Of a DNA stretch of 41,815 nt, positions 33,581 to 40,956 are shown in pieces. Under the pieces are notes generated by a model, which did no database searches, had not been told where the DNA came from, and saw only the letters and a list, made by a program, of their open reading frames with translations. Position 1 is the stretch's first letter; the number at the start of each line of letters is the position of its first letter. The translations under genes were made by a program, and so were the position numbers. Source of the stretch: Desulfurococcales archaeon (GTDB lineage: Archaea; Thermoproteota; Thermoprotei_A; Sulfolobales; NBVN01); NCBI GenBank assembly GCA_027064885.1, contig JAMOOZ010000156.1, positions 1 to 41,815 on the forward strand, given 5' to 3'.

Positions 33581-33850
33581 TTAATATTCACTCAATAACT
33601 CCTCAAGCAGTTTTATTCTCGGATCAATCCACCTCGGCCTATATATTCTAGCCCTACCTATTCTTAGTTCCTCGATAAGCCCCGCTCTAACTAAGAAATT
33701 TATATGGTGAATCACAGCTCTGTAATTCAGTCCCGTCATATGAAGTATCTGGGTTAAGTTAATTTCACCTGAACTTATTATTGCCTTAAGTATCTTAATG
33801 CGACCCTTGCTGGCAAGAACCTCCTCCATCTTAACTTTATTCTCATTCAT
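33581..33850 (-). CDS. Winged-helix DNA-binding protein
   Basis: An 89-aa ArsR-like winged helix: KGRIKILKAIISSGEINLTQILHMTG, then the recognition helix NYRAVIHHINFLVRAGLIEE and the wing RIGRARIYRPRW. No Cys metal site. It starts at the last base of orc1, so the two are co-translated. A regulator of, or partner to, the initiator is possible (inference). Confidence 0.8.
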   Translation of the reverse strand: MNENKVKMEEVLASKGRIKILKAIISSGEINLTQILHMTGLNYRAVIHHINFLVRAGLIEELRIGRARIYRPRWIDPRIKLLEELLSEY

Positions 33851-35100
33851 TACATCATCAACCTCTTCTCCTCTATTACCTTATTCAATCTTTCAAGCAA
33901 CTTGTTAAGGGGGGCTGCGGCGAAGCCCACGTAGGTGCTTCTGCCTCTTCTACCTTTCATACCTGTCTTTGTTATTATTATTCCTCTTCTCTTGAGGTCC
34001 ATTACTAACATATATACCCTAGTATGTTTTCTAGGTTCCTCGCCTAGTTCTTCGCATATTTCACGATAGGTGCGTTCTATTTCCCCCATAGGTATGAAAC
34101 TTTCCCCTGTTCTGTAGAGTGCCAGTATTATTGCCTTAAGGACCAGTATTTCATGTAATTCAAGATAGTATATTTTATCTAGTACATCTATTAGTGATTG
34201 ATACTCCTGTGCAACGACTGCTCTAACATGATCTACGGTAACTCTTGATGCCTTTCCCTCCGCTAGTTCTTTATCAGCTAGCTTTCCTGCTGCATGAAGT
34301 ATAGCTATAGCTTTCCTGGCATTACCATCCCCACCTGTATCATAACCTGTTATGCGGGCTATGCTTTCTACAACTTCATCATCGACAACACCTTCATAAA
34401 ACGCTTCCTTTACTCTATCATTTAGTATGTCCATCAACTCAATTGTTGTATAGGGTTGAAACGCTATTACGTTTTCCATCAAGTAACTCCCTGTCATACT
34501 ATCCAGTACAGCCTGGATACCTGCAGGTGATCCCCTAGTTACATAGATAAAGTTCAATCTCTTAATATCCTCCTTAAAGACATCATAGAACCTTAGCAAC
34601 AGAAATCTTCCTGAGGGACTTGAAGACTTTATGAAGTATTCTATTTCATCTAGCGTCGCTATTACATACATATTCTCTCTTTCGAGCATTTTTAGAAGTC
34701 CTAAAGCCATTTCACGCGCTGACAAACCGCGGTCTGGCAGAGGTAACCCAAGTTGATTCTTAATATCCCTAAAAATAGAGGCTGGGTTAGATGACTTAGA
34801 GCAATTCACATGAACATATCTTAGGAGTATGCCTCTCCTTTGCATCATCCTGGAAAATGCCCTGCCAAATGCTATCGCGGTTGCCGTCTTACCTGTACCT
34901 ACAGGACCTACGAGGACTACCCTAACGGAAGTTCTACCTGGGCTGTCAGAGAAAGCTTTGAAGAAAGCTGCTATTTTCCTCACATGTGTTTCTCTGTGAG
35001 GCAACTTCTTAGGAACATACTCTGGATATAACACTGATTCATCAATGAATACCGTAGGCCTCTTAATCTCACTTTCAATTAGCTTATCAATTTCAGGCAT
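33850..35100 (-). CDS. orc1: Orc1/Cdc6 replication initiator
   Basis: A 416-aa AAA+ initiator that binds origin recognition boxes and recruits MCM. Walker A VGPVGTGKTATAIAFGRA, Walker B VIATLDEIEYF, sensor 1 NFIYVTRGSPAG, sensor 2 GGDGNARKAIAIL, and a C-terminal winged helix with DLKRRGIITKTGMKGRRGRST-like segments (seen as ITKTGMKGRRGRSTYVG). ATG at 35100 follows GGTGAAAGT. Immediately upstream are a TATA-like CTATATATTG and two copies of TTTACTGGA. The gene lies beside rfcS/rfcL, a replication island; an origin may be near. Confidence 0.94.
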   Translation of the reverse strand: MPEIDKLIESEIKRPTVFIDESVLYPEYVPKKLPHRETHVRKIAAFFKAFSDSPGRTSVRVVLVGPVGTGKTATAIAFGRAFSRMMQRRGILLRYVHVNCSKSSNPASIFRDIKNQLGLPLPDRGLSAREMALGLLKMLERENMYVIATLDEIEYFIKSSSPSGRFLLLRFYDVFKEDIKRLNFIYVTRGSPAGIQAVLDSMTGSYLMENVIAFQPYTTIELMDILNDRVKEAFYEGVVDDEVVESIARITGYDTGGDGNARKAIAILHAAGKLADKELAEGKASRVTVDHVRAVVAQEYQSLIDVLDKIYYLELHEILVLKAIILALYRTGESFIPMGEIERTYREICEELGEEPRKHTRVYMLVMDLKRRGIIITKTGMKGRRGRSTYVGFAAAPLNKLLERLNKVIEEKRLMM

Positions 35101-35147
35101 ACTTTCACCTATCTTCTGACTTTAAGATACATTGATTCAATATATAG

Positions 35148-35168
35148 TTTACTGGAGAATTTACTGGA
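35148..35168. repeat. Two TTTACTGGA repeats at the orc1 promoter
   Basis: TTTACTGGA at 35148-35156 and 35160-35168, 12 bases apart (reverse TCCAGTAAA). They abut the minus-strand TATA CTATATATTG of orc1. The TCCAGT part resembles the TTCCAGTGGAAAC core of crenarchaeal origin recognition boxes, but the G-rich element is absent. Candidate autoregulatory or mini-ORB sites. Confidence 0.4.
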
Positions 35169-35221
35169 TTCTTTAACATAAATGAAAGTAATATTTTAAG
35201 AAAACCCATAACATCTAGGTC

Positions 35222-35941
35222 TCAGATTCTCACCTTCGTCAACGCGTCTAGAACCACTTCAGCTGCCTTGTCTACATACCTATTCAACACCTTTGCGTCA
35301 GCGAAACCTAGATCCTCGACTAATGAGTCGCTTACCAGAAGTAGTGACGCCGTTTTAATTCCTTTCATAAGACCTACCAAGAATACCCCTGCGCACTCCA
35401 TTTCCACAGCAACGACTCCTCGAGAAGCCCATTTCTTTGCGAAGTTTGGATCCTCCGCATAGAATGCATCACTGCTTAGCACAGGACCTAATTTATAAGT
35501 TAAGCCTCTCTCTTCTGTTGCGTCTACCAATGCTCTTAGTAAGCTGAAGTCTGGTACCGCAGGTGCACATATCTGCTCCTTGTAGTATTGATAATATGCT
35601 CCTCCAGGATAGTATGAAGCACCTGTAGGTATAACTACGTCGCCTATCTTCATCCCAGGTACCATAGCCCCACATGACCCTAGCCTAACCACGGCTTTAG
35701 CTCCTACCTGTATGAGTTCCTCAAGCACTATTAGTGCCGAAGGGACTCCCATTCCATGAGTGACTATTGAAACCCTTACTCCTCCATATTCTCCTGTATA
35801 TGCAATCAACCCTCTATTCGTATTAACTAGGCGGGGTTTCTCGAGGAATTTCCTGCTAACATATTCAACTCTTTCAGGGTCGCCCGCCACTACAACTCTT
35901 TCAGCTATATCACCTTCATTTACCTTTAAATGAATGGGCAC
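35222..35941 (-). CDS. 5'-Methylthioadenosine/purine nucleoside phosphorylase
   Basis: Phosphorolyses methylthioadenosine and purine nucleosides. The 239-aa protein parallels the Sulfolobus MTA phosphorylase throughout: GDPERVEYVSR, THGMGVPSALIVLEEL, RLGSCGAMVP, SSDAFYAEDPNFAKKWASRG and the substrate-binding AVEMECAG, then LLLVSDSL. A uridine-phosphorylase label is possible, as these families overlap. It faces speD across a 261-base gap; spermidine synthesis from decarboxylated SAM produces MTA, the substrate here. Confidence 0.9.
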   Translation of the reverse strand: MPIHLKVNEGDIAERVVVAGDPERVEYVSRKFLEKPRLVNTNRGLIAYTGEYGGVRVSIVTHGMGVPSALIVLEELIQVGAKAVVRLGSCGAMVPGMKIGDVVIPTGASYYPGGAYYQYYKEQICAPAVPDFSLLRALVDATEERGLTYKLGPVLSSDAFYAEDPNFAKKWASRGVVAVEMECAGVFLVGLMKGIKTASLLLVSDSLVEDLGFADAKVLNRYVDKAAEVVLDALTKVRI

Positions 35942-36130
35942 CGCAATATCCCTCGTACAATACTGTTCATTACAATTAATTATAAGTAACGCTTCTTAGA
36001 ATCCCGTATTGATATCTGCTTTACTCGACCAAAGTCAGGGTGAAAATATAGTAAAATAATCTCTTAAACAATTTCTTATAGTAAAAATTCCTTGGCTCAC
36101 GCATATTCTAAAATAATCCTTATATCAATG

Positions 36131-36200
36131 TATGAGGGGGTAGGGTGTGGGGGGATAAACTTTTAAATAGGGGGTACCCTATTTAAAGGGGGTTGGGGGG
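36131..36200 (+). promoter_or_regulatory. G-rich speD promoter region with perfect inverted repeat
   Basis: Arms TTTAAATAGGG (36162-36172) and CCCTATTTAAA (36177-36187) form a perfect 11-base inverted repeat around GGTA; each arm contains a TATA-like TTTAAA. G runs flank it: GGGGG-TA-GGG-TGT-GGGGGG at 36135-36154 and GGGGG-TT-GGGGGG near 36188-36200, up to the ATG at 36203. The arms could be an operator covering the promoter; the G runs could form a quadruplex. This is unlike any other leader in the window. Confidence 0.6.
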
Positions 36201-36202
36201 TA

Positions 36203-36595
36203 ATGACGCAGGCAGAACAAGTGTACAAGGTAGGTGTTAAACCGGGATACAGGGTGTTTGGCAAGCATGTTTATGGTAATCTATACGGTTGCGACAGCAA
36301 CTTACTGTCAAATCCCGATTACTTAGTAGGGGTTGTAAGGAATGCTGCACGTGAAGGCAAGATGACTTTACTTGACGTCAAAGCCTGGCACATTGTGCCG
36401 GGAGTCAGCGTTGTGGGTGTGATCCTAGAATCACATATAACCATACACACATGGCCAGAGCATTCCTTCGCCACTGTTGATGTTTATTCTTGCGGCAAAC
36501 ACACGAGCCCTGAGAGAGCTTTCATGTATATTGTGAGGGCTTTACGTGCATCGAGGTTTGACTACGAAATAACTGACAGGTCATACTTGGAATAG
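36203..36595 (+). CDS. speD: SpeD-family pyruvoyl decarboxylase (AdoMetDC or ArgDC)
   Basis: A 130-aa proenzyme that self-cleaves to make a pyruvoyl group. Cleavage would be between Glu76 and Ser77 in LESHITIHTWPE, with His82 and Cys97 (VDVYSCG) as processing and catalytic residues. Crenarchaea use two paralogues, S-adenosylmethionine decarboxylase and an arginine decarboxylase derived from it; sequence alone does not settle which this is, though the ESHITIHTWPE region is common to both. Either is in polyamine synthesis. Divergent from the MTA phosphorylase, and driven by the unusual G-rich promoter. Confidence 0.88.
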   Translation: MTQAEQVYKVGVKPGYRVFGKHVYGNLYGCDSNLLSNPDYLVGVVRNAAREGKMTLLDVKAWHIVPGVSVVGVILESHITIHTWPEHSFATVDVYSCGKHTSPERAFMYIVRALRASRFDYEITDRSYLE

Positions 36596-36693
36596 TTTTT
36601 CTCTTAAATGCAATAGTTGTTAGCCTTTGGTTAGCTTACACTAAGGATCCTTAAATGTTGAAAAGTCCCTATATCGAGTGGAGCGATATTGTC

Positions 36694-37776
36694 ATGCGCA
36701 TACGTGTAATTGGGGCTGGTGCAGCTGGATTATCTTTTGCGTTAGCAGCTACCACTGTCGGCTATCGGGATATACTCGTTTTCGAGGAACATTCTAGGGT
36801 TGGTGTTCCAAAACATTGTACAGGCTTAGTTAGCGAGACTACTGTACAGGCTTGGGGGAATATTGCAAGAAGTTGTATAATCAATAAGTTCCATGACTAT
36901 ATAGTTAGAGACGTAGAGAGACGAAACACTATTTACCTTAAGTTATTGGAGCCTGTTTACCTATTAAATCGAGTGAAGTTAGAGGAAGAACTTGCAGATA
37001 CCATTTTATCGGCGGGGGGAATCATTAAATTTAGGCGAAGGATAAGGACAATTCACCCTCATCATAATGTCTTAATTGATCATGAGGGAAACCGTGTAGA
37101 GTATGATATCGCTGTAGTATGCGAAGGCGCACCTAGGATACTCGCAAGGAACCTTGGTCTTTATAGTAAGCCCAAAAATCTTGTCGGTATACAGCAATTA
37201 ATTTCGCTTGGCAAGTCACCGGAAACAGTTATAGTATATGCTGACAGGAGGATTAGTCGTAACTTCTTCGGCTGGTGCGTTCCTGTCAGCGATAAGATGG
37301 CATTAATTGGTGCTGCTGACCATCATGGCTCTAACGCATACGCTGGAGTCTTAAGGATACTACGTGTACTTGAGAAGGAGGGTTATCAAGTGAGGAACGT
37401 CATTGAGCAGTTTGGTGGGCTCATACCTATTGATTTACCCCGCAGCCTAATTGCTGATAATGTGTTGTTCTTCGGCGATGCTGCTTCGCTTGTAAAACCG
37501 TTAACAGGAGGGGGCCTTTATGCTATCTCACGTGTTTTCCGTGCATTAACTAACATCCTTAAACACACGGATCCTAAAGAGCTTTCCCATGCTTTCATGG
37601 CAGAGATTAACATGCTTAAACGTAAGTTTAAGCTCCACAGCGTGATAAGGAGCGCCTTAACAGCACTTGGTGGATACGAAACCGCCTTAAAAATACTTTC
37701 AGCAATAGGAGTTCGCTTTATTAAAATTGAGGAGTACGACGACTTACTGACTGGTATGAAATTAGGCTCCTGGTAA
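36694..37776 (+). CDS. Geranylgeranyl reductase-family flavoprotein
   Basis: FAD-dependent oxidoreductase, about 360 aa. Starts RIRVIGAGAAGLSFALAA, the FAD-binding GxGxxG, then CTGLVSETT, typical of geranylgeranyl reductases, and LFFGDAASLVKPLTGGGLYAI, the second FAD motif. Such enzymes saturate isoprenoid chains of archaeal lipids. I take ATG 36694 because it begins exactly at the Rossmann strand and a TATA-like CCTATATCG lies about 25 bases upstream; ATG 36655 would add 13 residues. Substrate not proven; a UbiA lipid synthase is at 41 kb. Confidence 0.82.
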   Translation: MRIRVIGAGAAGLSFALAATTVGYRDILVFEEHSRVGVPKHCTGLVSETTVQAWGNIARSCIINKFHDYIVRDVERRNTIYLKLLEPVYLLNRVKLEEELADTILSAGGIIKFRRRIRTIHPHHNVLIDHEGNRVEYDIAVVCEGAPRILARNLGLYSKPKNLVGIQQLISLGKSPETVIVYADRRISRNFFGWCVPVSDKMALIGAADHHGSNAYAGVLRILRVLEKEGYQVRNVIEQFGGLIPIDLPRSLIADNVLFFGDAASLVKPLTGGGLYAISRVFRALTNILKHTDPKELSHAFMAEINMLKRKFKLHSVIRSALTALGGYETALKILSAIGVRFIKIEEYDDLLTGMKLGSW

Positions 37777-37789
37777 TGCCCAATGACCT

Positions 37790-38032
37790 TTAGCTTTTCT
37801 TTATGCTTTCCAGATACTCTTGTAAAATCCTGATGTTCCACTCGTGCTTACTCCTTCGCCTAGGGTCAACTGATAACCCGAGCTTCCTTGCCTCAGCGAT
37901 TGTCAAGCCAACCTCCGCAAGTTCTAATTTACTAAATCCCCTTCCCTTGCGAAGACTAATTTCAATTCCCCTCATCTTAATCAGTCTCGGCCTCTTCACC
38001 AACGCGTCAACCACGGATCTATACACCCCCAT
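37790..38032 (-). CDS. rpl13e: Ribosomal protein L13e
   Basis: An 80-aa large-subunit protein with the L13e core LRKGRGFSKLELAEVGLTIA then ARKLGLSVDPRRRSKHEWN. Found in Crenarchaeota and eukaryotes but not most Euryarchaeota. The open frame runs on upstream to 38164, into the divergent tRNA thiolase gene; the ATG at 38032 is preferred because it lies about 28 bases from the TATA at 38054-38066. Confidence 0.9.
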   Translation of the reverse strand: MGVYRSVVDALVKRPRLIKMRGIEISLRKGRGFSKLELAEVGLTIAEARKLGLSVDPRRRSKHEWNIRILQEYLESIKKS

Positions 38033-38053
38033 CGCTTTCAAGGCTCGTTCCTC

Positions 38054-38066
38054 TAAAATATTTTTA
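38054..38066. promoter_or_regulatory. Shared TATA box of rpl13e and the tRNA thiolase gene
   Basis: TAAAATATTTTTA is nearly palindromic and lies 28 bases from the rpl13e ATG (minus) and 33 from the GTG of the TtuA-like gene (plus). One symmetrical TATA could serve both divergent, near-leaderless transcripts. Confidence 0.5.
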
Positions 38067-38092
38067 CCACTGCATAACACACAGCTACCTAG

Positions 38093-39094
38093 GTGAATGT
38101 TACGCCATCGCAGATAGCTTGTAGCGTGTGTAAGGCAAACCAAGCAATTTTCCTGCAACGTCACACAGGCAGGGCGCTATGCCTTGAGTGCCTACGTAAG
38201 GACCTAGTGGATAGGGTCATTACTGAAATAGCACGCAACAACATGTTCGACAAAGGAGATCGGTTGTTATTAGCGCTTTCTGGAGGAAAGGACAGTTACG
38301 TATTATTGGACATCATAGCTAGGATCCATGATCCTAAACTCCTTGGTGTGATAACCATAATAGAGGGTATTCCAAGGTACAATCGTGTGTCGAATATTTC
38401 ATGGATAATAGAGAAAACACGCAAACTCGGAATTAAATTACATATAGTCCCCTTCAAATCCTATGTTGGATATACTTTAGAAGAATTAGTGCTGAGAGCG
38501 CGTGAGCTTGGAATTAACATAAGCCCGTGTACATTCTGCGGTATTCTAAGAAGGAGAATCATGAATCATTATGCTTTAATGTACGGTTATGATTGCATAT
38601 TAACTGCACACAATCTTGATGATGAGGTGCAGACAATACTCGCTGACTTAATGCGTGGAGACCTCGCTAGATTCATACAGCTACACCCCTTAAGTAAGCC
38701 ACTAAGCAAGTACTTCGTCAAGAGGGTAAAGCCATTAAGGAGGGTATATGAATACGAAATAACTGCGTACGCATACGCTATCGGCTTTGAATTCCAAGAG
38801 GTGGACTGCCCTTACATAACTCACGCCCCAACCCTACGTGCTAAACTCCGGGAATACCTTCACGAGATCGAGGGAAGAAACCCAGGAACCTTGCTTAGGT
38901 TTCTTGACTGGTATGATAAGACTGTAGAAACCCTGCTTAAGAACAAAGCCTTAACTTACCTAGCTAAGGAACTACCCCTGTGCCCCTTATGCGGATCACC
39001 CATGGCATTCGGTAGAAGGTACTGCATGCTCTGCGAACTCCTACGGAAGTTAAAGCTACCAGTAAAGTACCCAGCACTAAAAGCCTCTAAGTAA
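38093..39094 (+). CDS. TtuA/Ncs6-like tRNA 2-thiolation protein
   Basis: A 333-aa PP-loop ATPase that thiolates tRNA uridine (position 34 or 54). An N-terminal zinc site (CSVCKANQAI and CLECLRKD), PP-loop LALSGGKDS, catalytic CxxC in SPCTFCGILRR, TAHNLDDEVQT, and a C-terminal second zinc site (CPLCGSPM and CMLCELL). The Cys set is complete. GTG start. TtuA-type enzymes take sulfur from a small MoaD/ThiS-fold carrier such as that at 5 kb. Confidence 0.88.
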   Translation: MNVTPSQIACSVCKANQAIFLQRHTGRALCLECLRKDLVDRVITEIARNNMFDKGDRLLLALSGGKDSYVLLDIIARIHDPKLLGVITIIEGIPRYNRVSNISWIIEKTRKLGIKLHIVPFKSYVGYTLEELVLRARELGINISPCTFCGILRRRIMNHYALMYGYDCILTAHNLDDEVQTILADLMRGDLARFIQLHPLSKPLSKYFVKRVKPLRRVYEYEITAYAYAIGFEFQEVDCPYITHAPTLRAKLREYLHEIEGRNPGTLLRFLDWYDKTVETLLKNKALTYLAKELPLCPLCGSPMAFGRRYCMLCELLRKLKLPVKYPALKASK

Positions 39095-39145
39095 CCCGAA
39101 ACACCAATAACTCAGAAATCTAAGGTAGGGATCGAGTGATAACGC

Positions 39146-39628
39146 ATGGCCATACCCGGCATAGATGCTGCTAGCTTCGTGAAGATGCTTACAGACCCAA
39201 GCACTCAGATACAGCCTGCTGGCGTTGACCTCACCGTAAAACAAGTGTACAGCATTAAAGGAAAGCTCATACTTGGTGTCAGGAAGCGTATCCTGCCAAG
39301 ATACGCACCCATACCCAGTGACGAAGGTATGTGGAGCCTAACACCTGGCGTGTATAAAGTAATGTTCAACGAGGTTGTTGAGGTTCCCTCAGATTCTGTC
39401 GCGTTATGCTTTCCTAGGTCTACGCTACTGCGTTCAGGCGTGATACTCATGTGTACTGTCTGGGACCCCGGGTATGTAGGTAGGGGCGAGGCTCTTCTCC
39501 AAGTCATTAACCCTGAGGGACTTACCCTCGAGAGAAATACCCGTGTTGCACAACTAGTCTTCATAAAACTAGTTAAGCCACCCCATAAGACGTATCAAGG
39601 GGCGTATCTGGGTGAGAATCTTGAGTGA
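39146..39628 (+). CDS. dUTPase/dCTP deaminase-family protein
   Basis: A 160-aa trimeric-type nucleotidohydrolase. Motifs: QPAGVDLTVKQV, ALCFPRSTLLRSGVI, WDPGYVGRGEALLQVINP and AQLVFIKL. The R-S-T-L-L-R and D-x-G-Y-x-G segments occur in both dUTPase and dCTP deaminase. I favour dUTPase because the deaminase's E-L-S-N-like ending is absent; not certain. Its 3' end overlaps the next gene by 17 bases, an operon. Confidence 0.78.
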   Translation: MAIPGIDAASFVKMLTDPSTQIQPAGVDLTVKQVYSIKGKLILGVRKRILPRYAPIPSDEGMWSLTPGVYKVMFNEVVEVPSDSVALCFPRSTLLRSGVILMCTVWDPGYVGRGEALLQVINPEGLTLERNTRVAQLVFIKLVKPPHKTYQGAYLGENLE

Positions 39629-40643
39629 TTTCCCCGTATATGGCGTGAAGCTAAATTACGGAAGGATAGCGCGTATTGCTTTAATTATAGATAAACTAGT
39701 GAGAAACACAAAACTAGATAACTTCACGGATGAGCGATACTACCCTCCGGTAGACAGTGATGCGGAGTACGTCCTTAGATATTTCCTATGTATGGTCGCA
39801 TTAGATCACAGGACAAGCCGTTATCAACCTTTTGAAGGATTTGTTGATGGTGAGTTCTTTCATGGAGCGGACCTTCTTTACAGGCTAGGTATGAAGAAAT
39901 TCCTTACAGACCCAGAGTTCTTCTCGCCCCAACGCCTTTCGAGAATAACCGTTGATGAGGTTATTGGATGGCTCTCCATAACCCTCAATAACAAGAAAAT
40001 AACCATCTGGGATCCAGATGTTCGCGCTGAGCTATTAAGGGATATCGGTATTAAACTCCTTAAGTTCTATGACGGGAAAGTGTGCAACATCATAGATAGG
40101 GCGAGAAATAGGCTGAAGGGGATGCCAGGTTACGGACTCATAGACTTGCTTAAGGTATTCAAAGCATACTCAGATCCCGTTGAGAAGAAAGCATACTTAT
40201 ACGCTAAGTTCATCTCACGGAGAGGTCTCTTTACTTACGAGGACCCATATGATGCTGAGGTTCCCGTAGACAACCATTTAGTTAGAGTGGCATTACGCCT
40301 CGGAATAGTAGAGCCCTCTAAGCAACTATTTCAGAAAATACTGAAAGGAGAGGAATTCAGCTGGGATGAGGACGTAGAGTTAAGATTCGCTGTTAGGAAA
40401 GCTTACAAGTATATCGCGAGGATCACGAACATAGATCCCCTCATACTGGACGACTTCCTATGGCTTTTTGGCCGCCACTGTTGCACAAAGTCGGAACCAG
40501 TATGTGTTAATGGATGCTCAGGTAAGTGTGAGGCACTCAGCTATTGTAGTGGGGGATGCCCGTTTGAGGACGTATGTGCATATAGAGGTGAGCGTGCTTT
40601 ACGCATCACAGAACATAACTATCAGAGCACCTACTATTACTAA
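39612..40643 (+). CDS. Cys-rich protein with HhH-GPD-like features
   Basis: Family not firmly recognised. 343 aa from GTG 39612. The N-terminal half is helical with a segment FFHGADLLYRLGMKKFL; residues 215-240 read PVDNHLVRVALRLGIVEP, resembling the VDxHVxRVxxRLG segment of helix-hairpin-helix DNA glycosylases. The C-terminus has eight Cys in about 38 residues, ending C-x5-C-x3-C-x5-C, similar to but not the same as the C-x6-C-x2-C-x5-C iron-sulfur loop of endonuclease III. A base-excision or nucleotide-salvage enzyme is plausible, and the dUTPase-like partner fits; unproven. A queuosine-salvage-like glycosylase is another thought. Confidence 0.5.
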   Translation: MRILSDFPVYGVKLNYGRIARIALIIDKLVRNTKLDNFTDERYYPPVDSDAEYVLRYFLCMVALDHRTSRYQPFEGFVDGEFFHGADLLYRLGMKKFLTDPEFFSPQRLSRITVDEVIGWLSITLNNKKITIWDPDVRAELLRDIGIKLLKFYDGKVCNIIDRARNRLKGMPGYGLIDLLKVFKAYSDPVEKKAYLYAKFISRRGLFTYEDPYDAEVPVDNHLVRVALRLGIVEPSKQLFQKILKGEEFSWDEDVELRFAVRKAYKYIARITNIDPLILDDFLWLFGRHCCTKSEPVCVNGCSGKCEALSYCSGGCPFEDVCAYRGERALRITEHNYQSTYYY

Positions 40644-40689
40644 ACCTCTATATTTAGGGTGATGAGAAGTAAGGAATAGGGCAACTAGC

Positions 40690-40956
40690 ATGAATATTGA
40701 TGACCTAAAAAAAGTGCTTAGGGACTTAGATCAAGAGTCGCTGAAAGTTCTTAAGTACTTTATTAAACATCGCTCTGTAGGAGAGCTTATAGCAATAAGG
40801 GAATTACGTGGCCTTTATAGAATCAATGATCCTGCTAAGTGCATAGGGAAGTTAATAGACTTAGGTTTATTGGAGAGAGGTATAGGTTGCTATAATATTT
40901 CAAAAGAGCTACTGAAAGCGTTGAAGTCTAAGGAACTCGAAGAGGGTCTAGTATGA
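40690..40956 (+). CDS. Small winged-helix-like hypothetical protein
   Basis: An 88-aa helical protein reading like a compact winged helix: SLKVLKYFIKHRSVGELIAI, LRGLYRINDPAKCIGKLIDLG, LLERGIGCYNISKELL. No close family recognised. It overlaps the UbiA gene by four bases (ATGA), so is co-translated with it. A TATA-like CTCTATATTTAG lies about 45 bases upstream. Confidence 0.6.
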   Translation: MNIDDLKKVLRDLDQESLKVLKYFIKHRSVGELIAIRELRGLYRINDPAKCIGKLIDLGLLERGIGCYNISKELLKALKSKELEEGLV

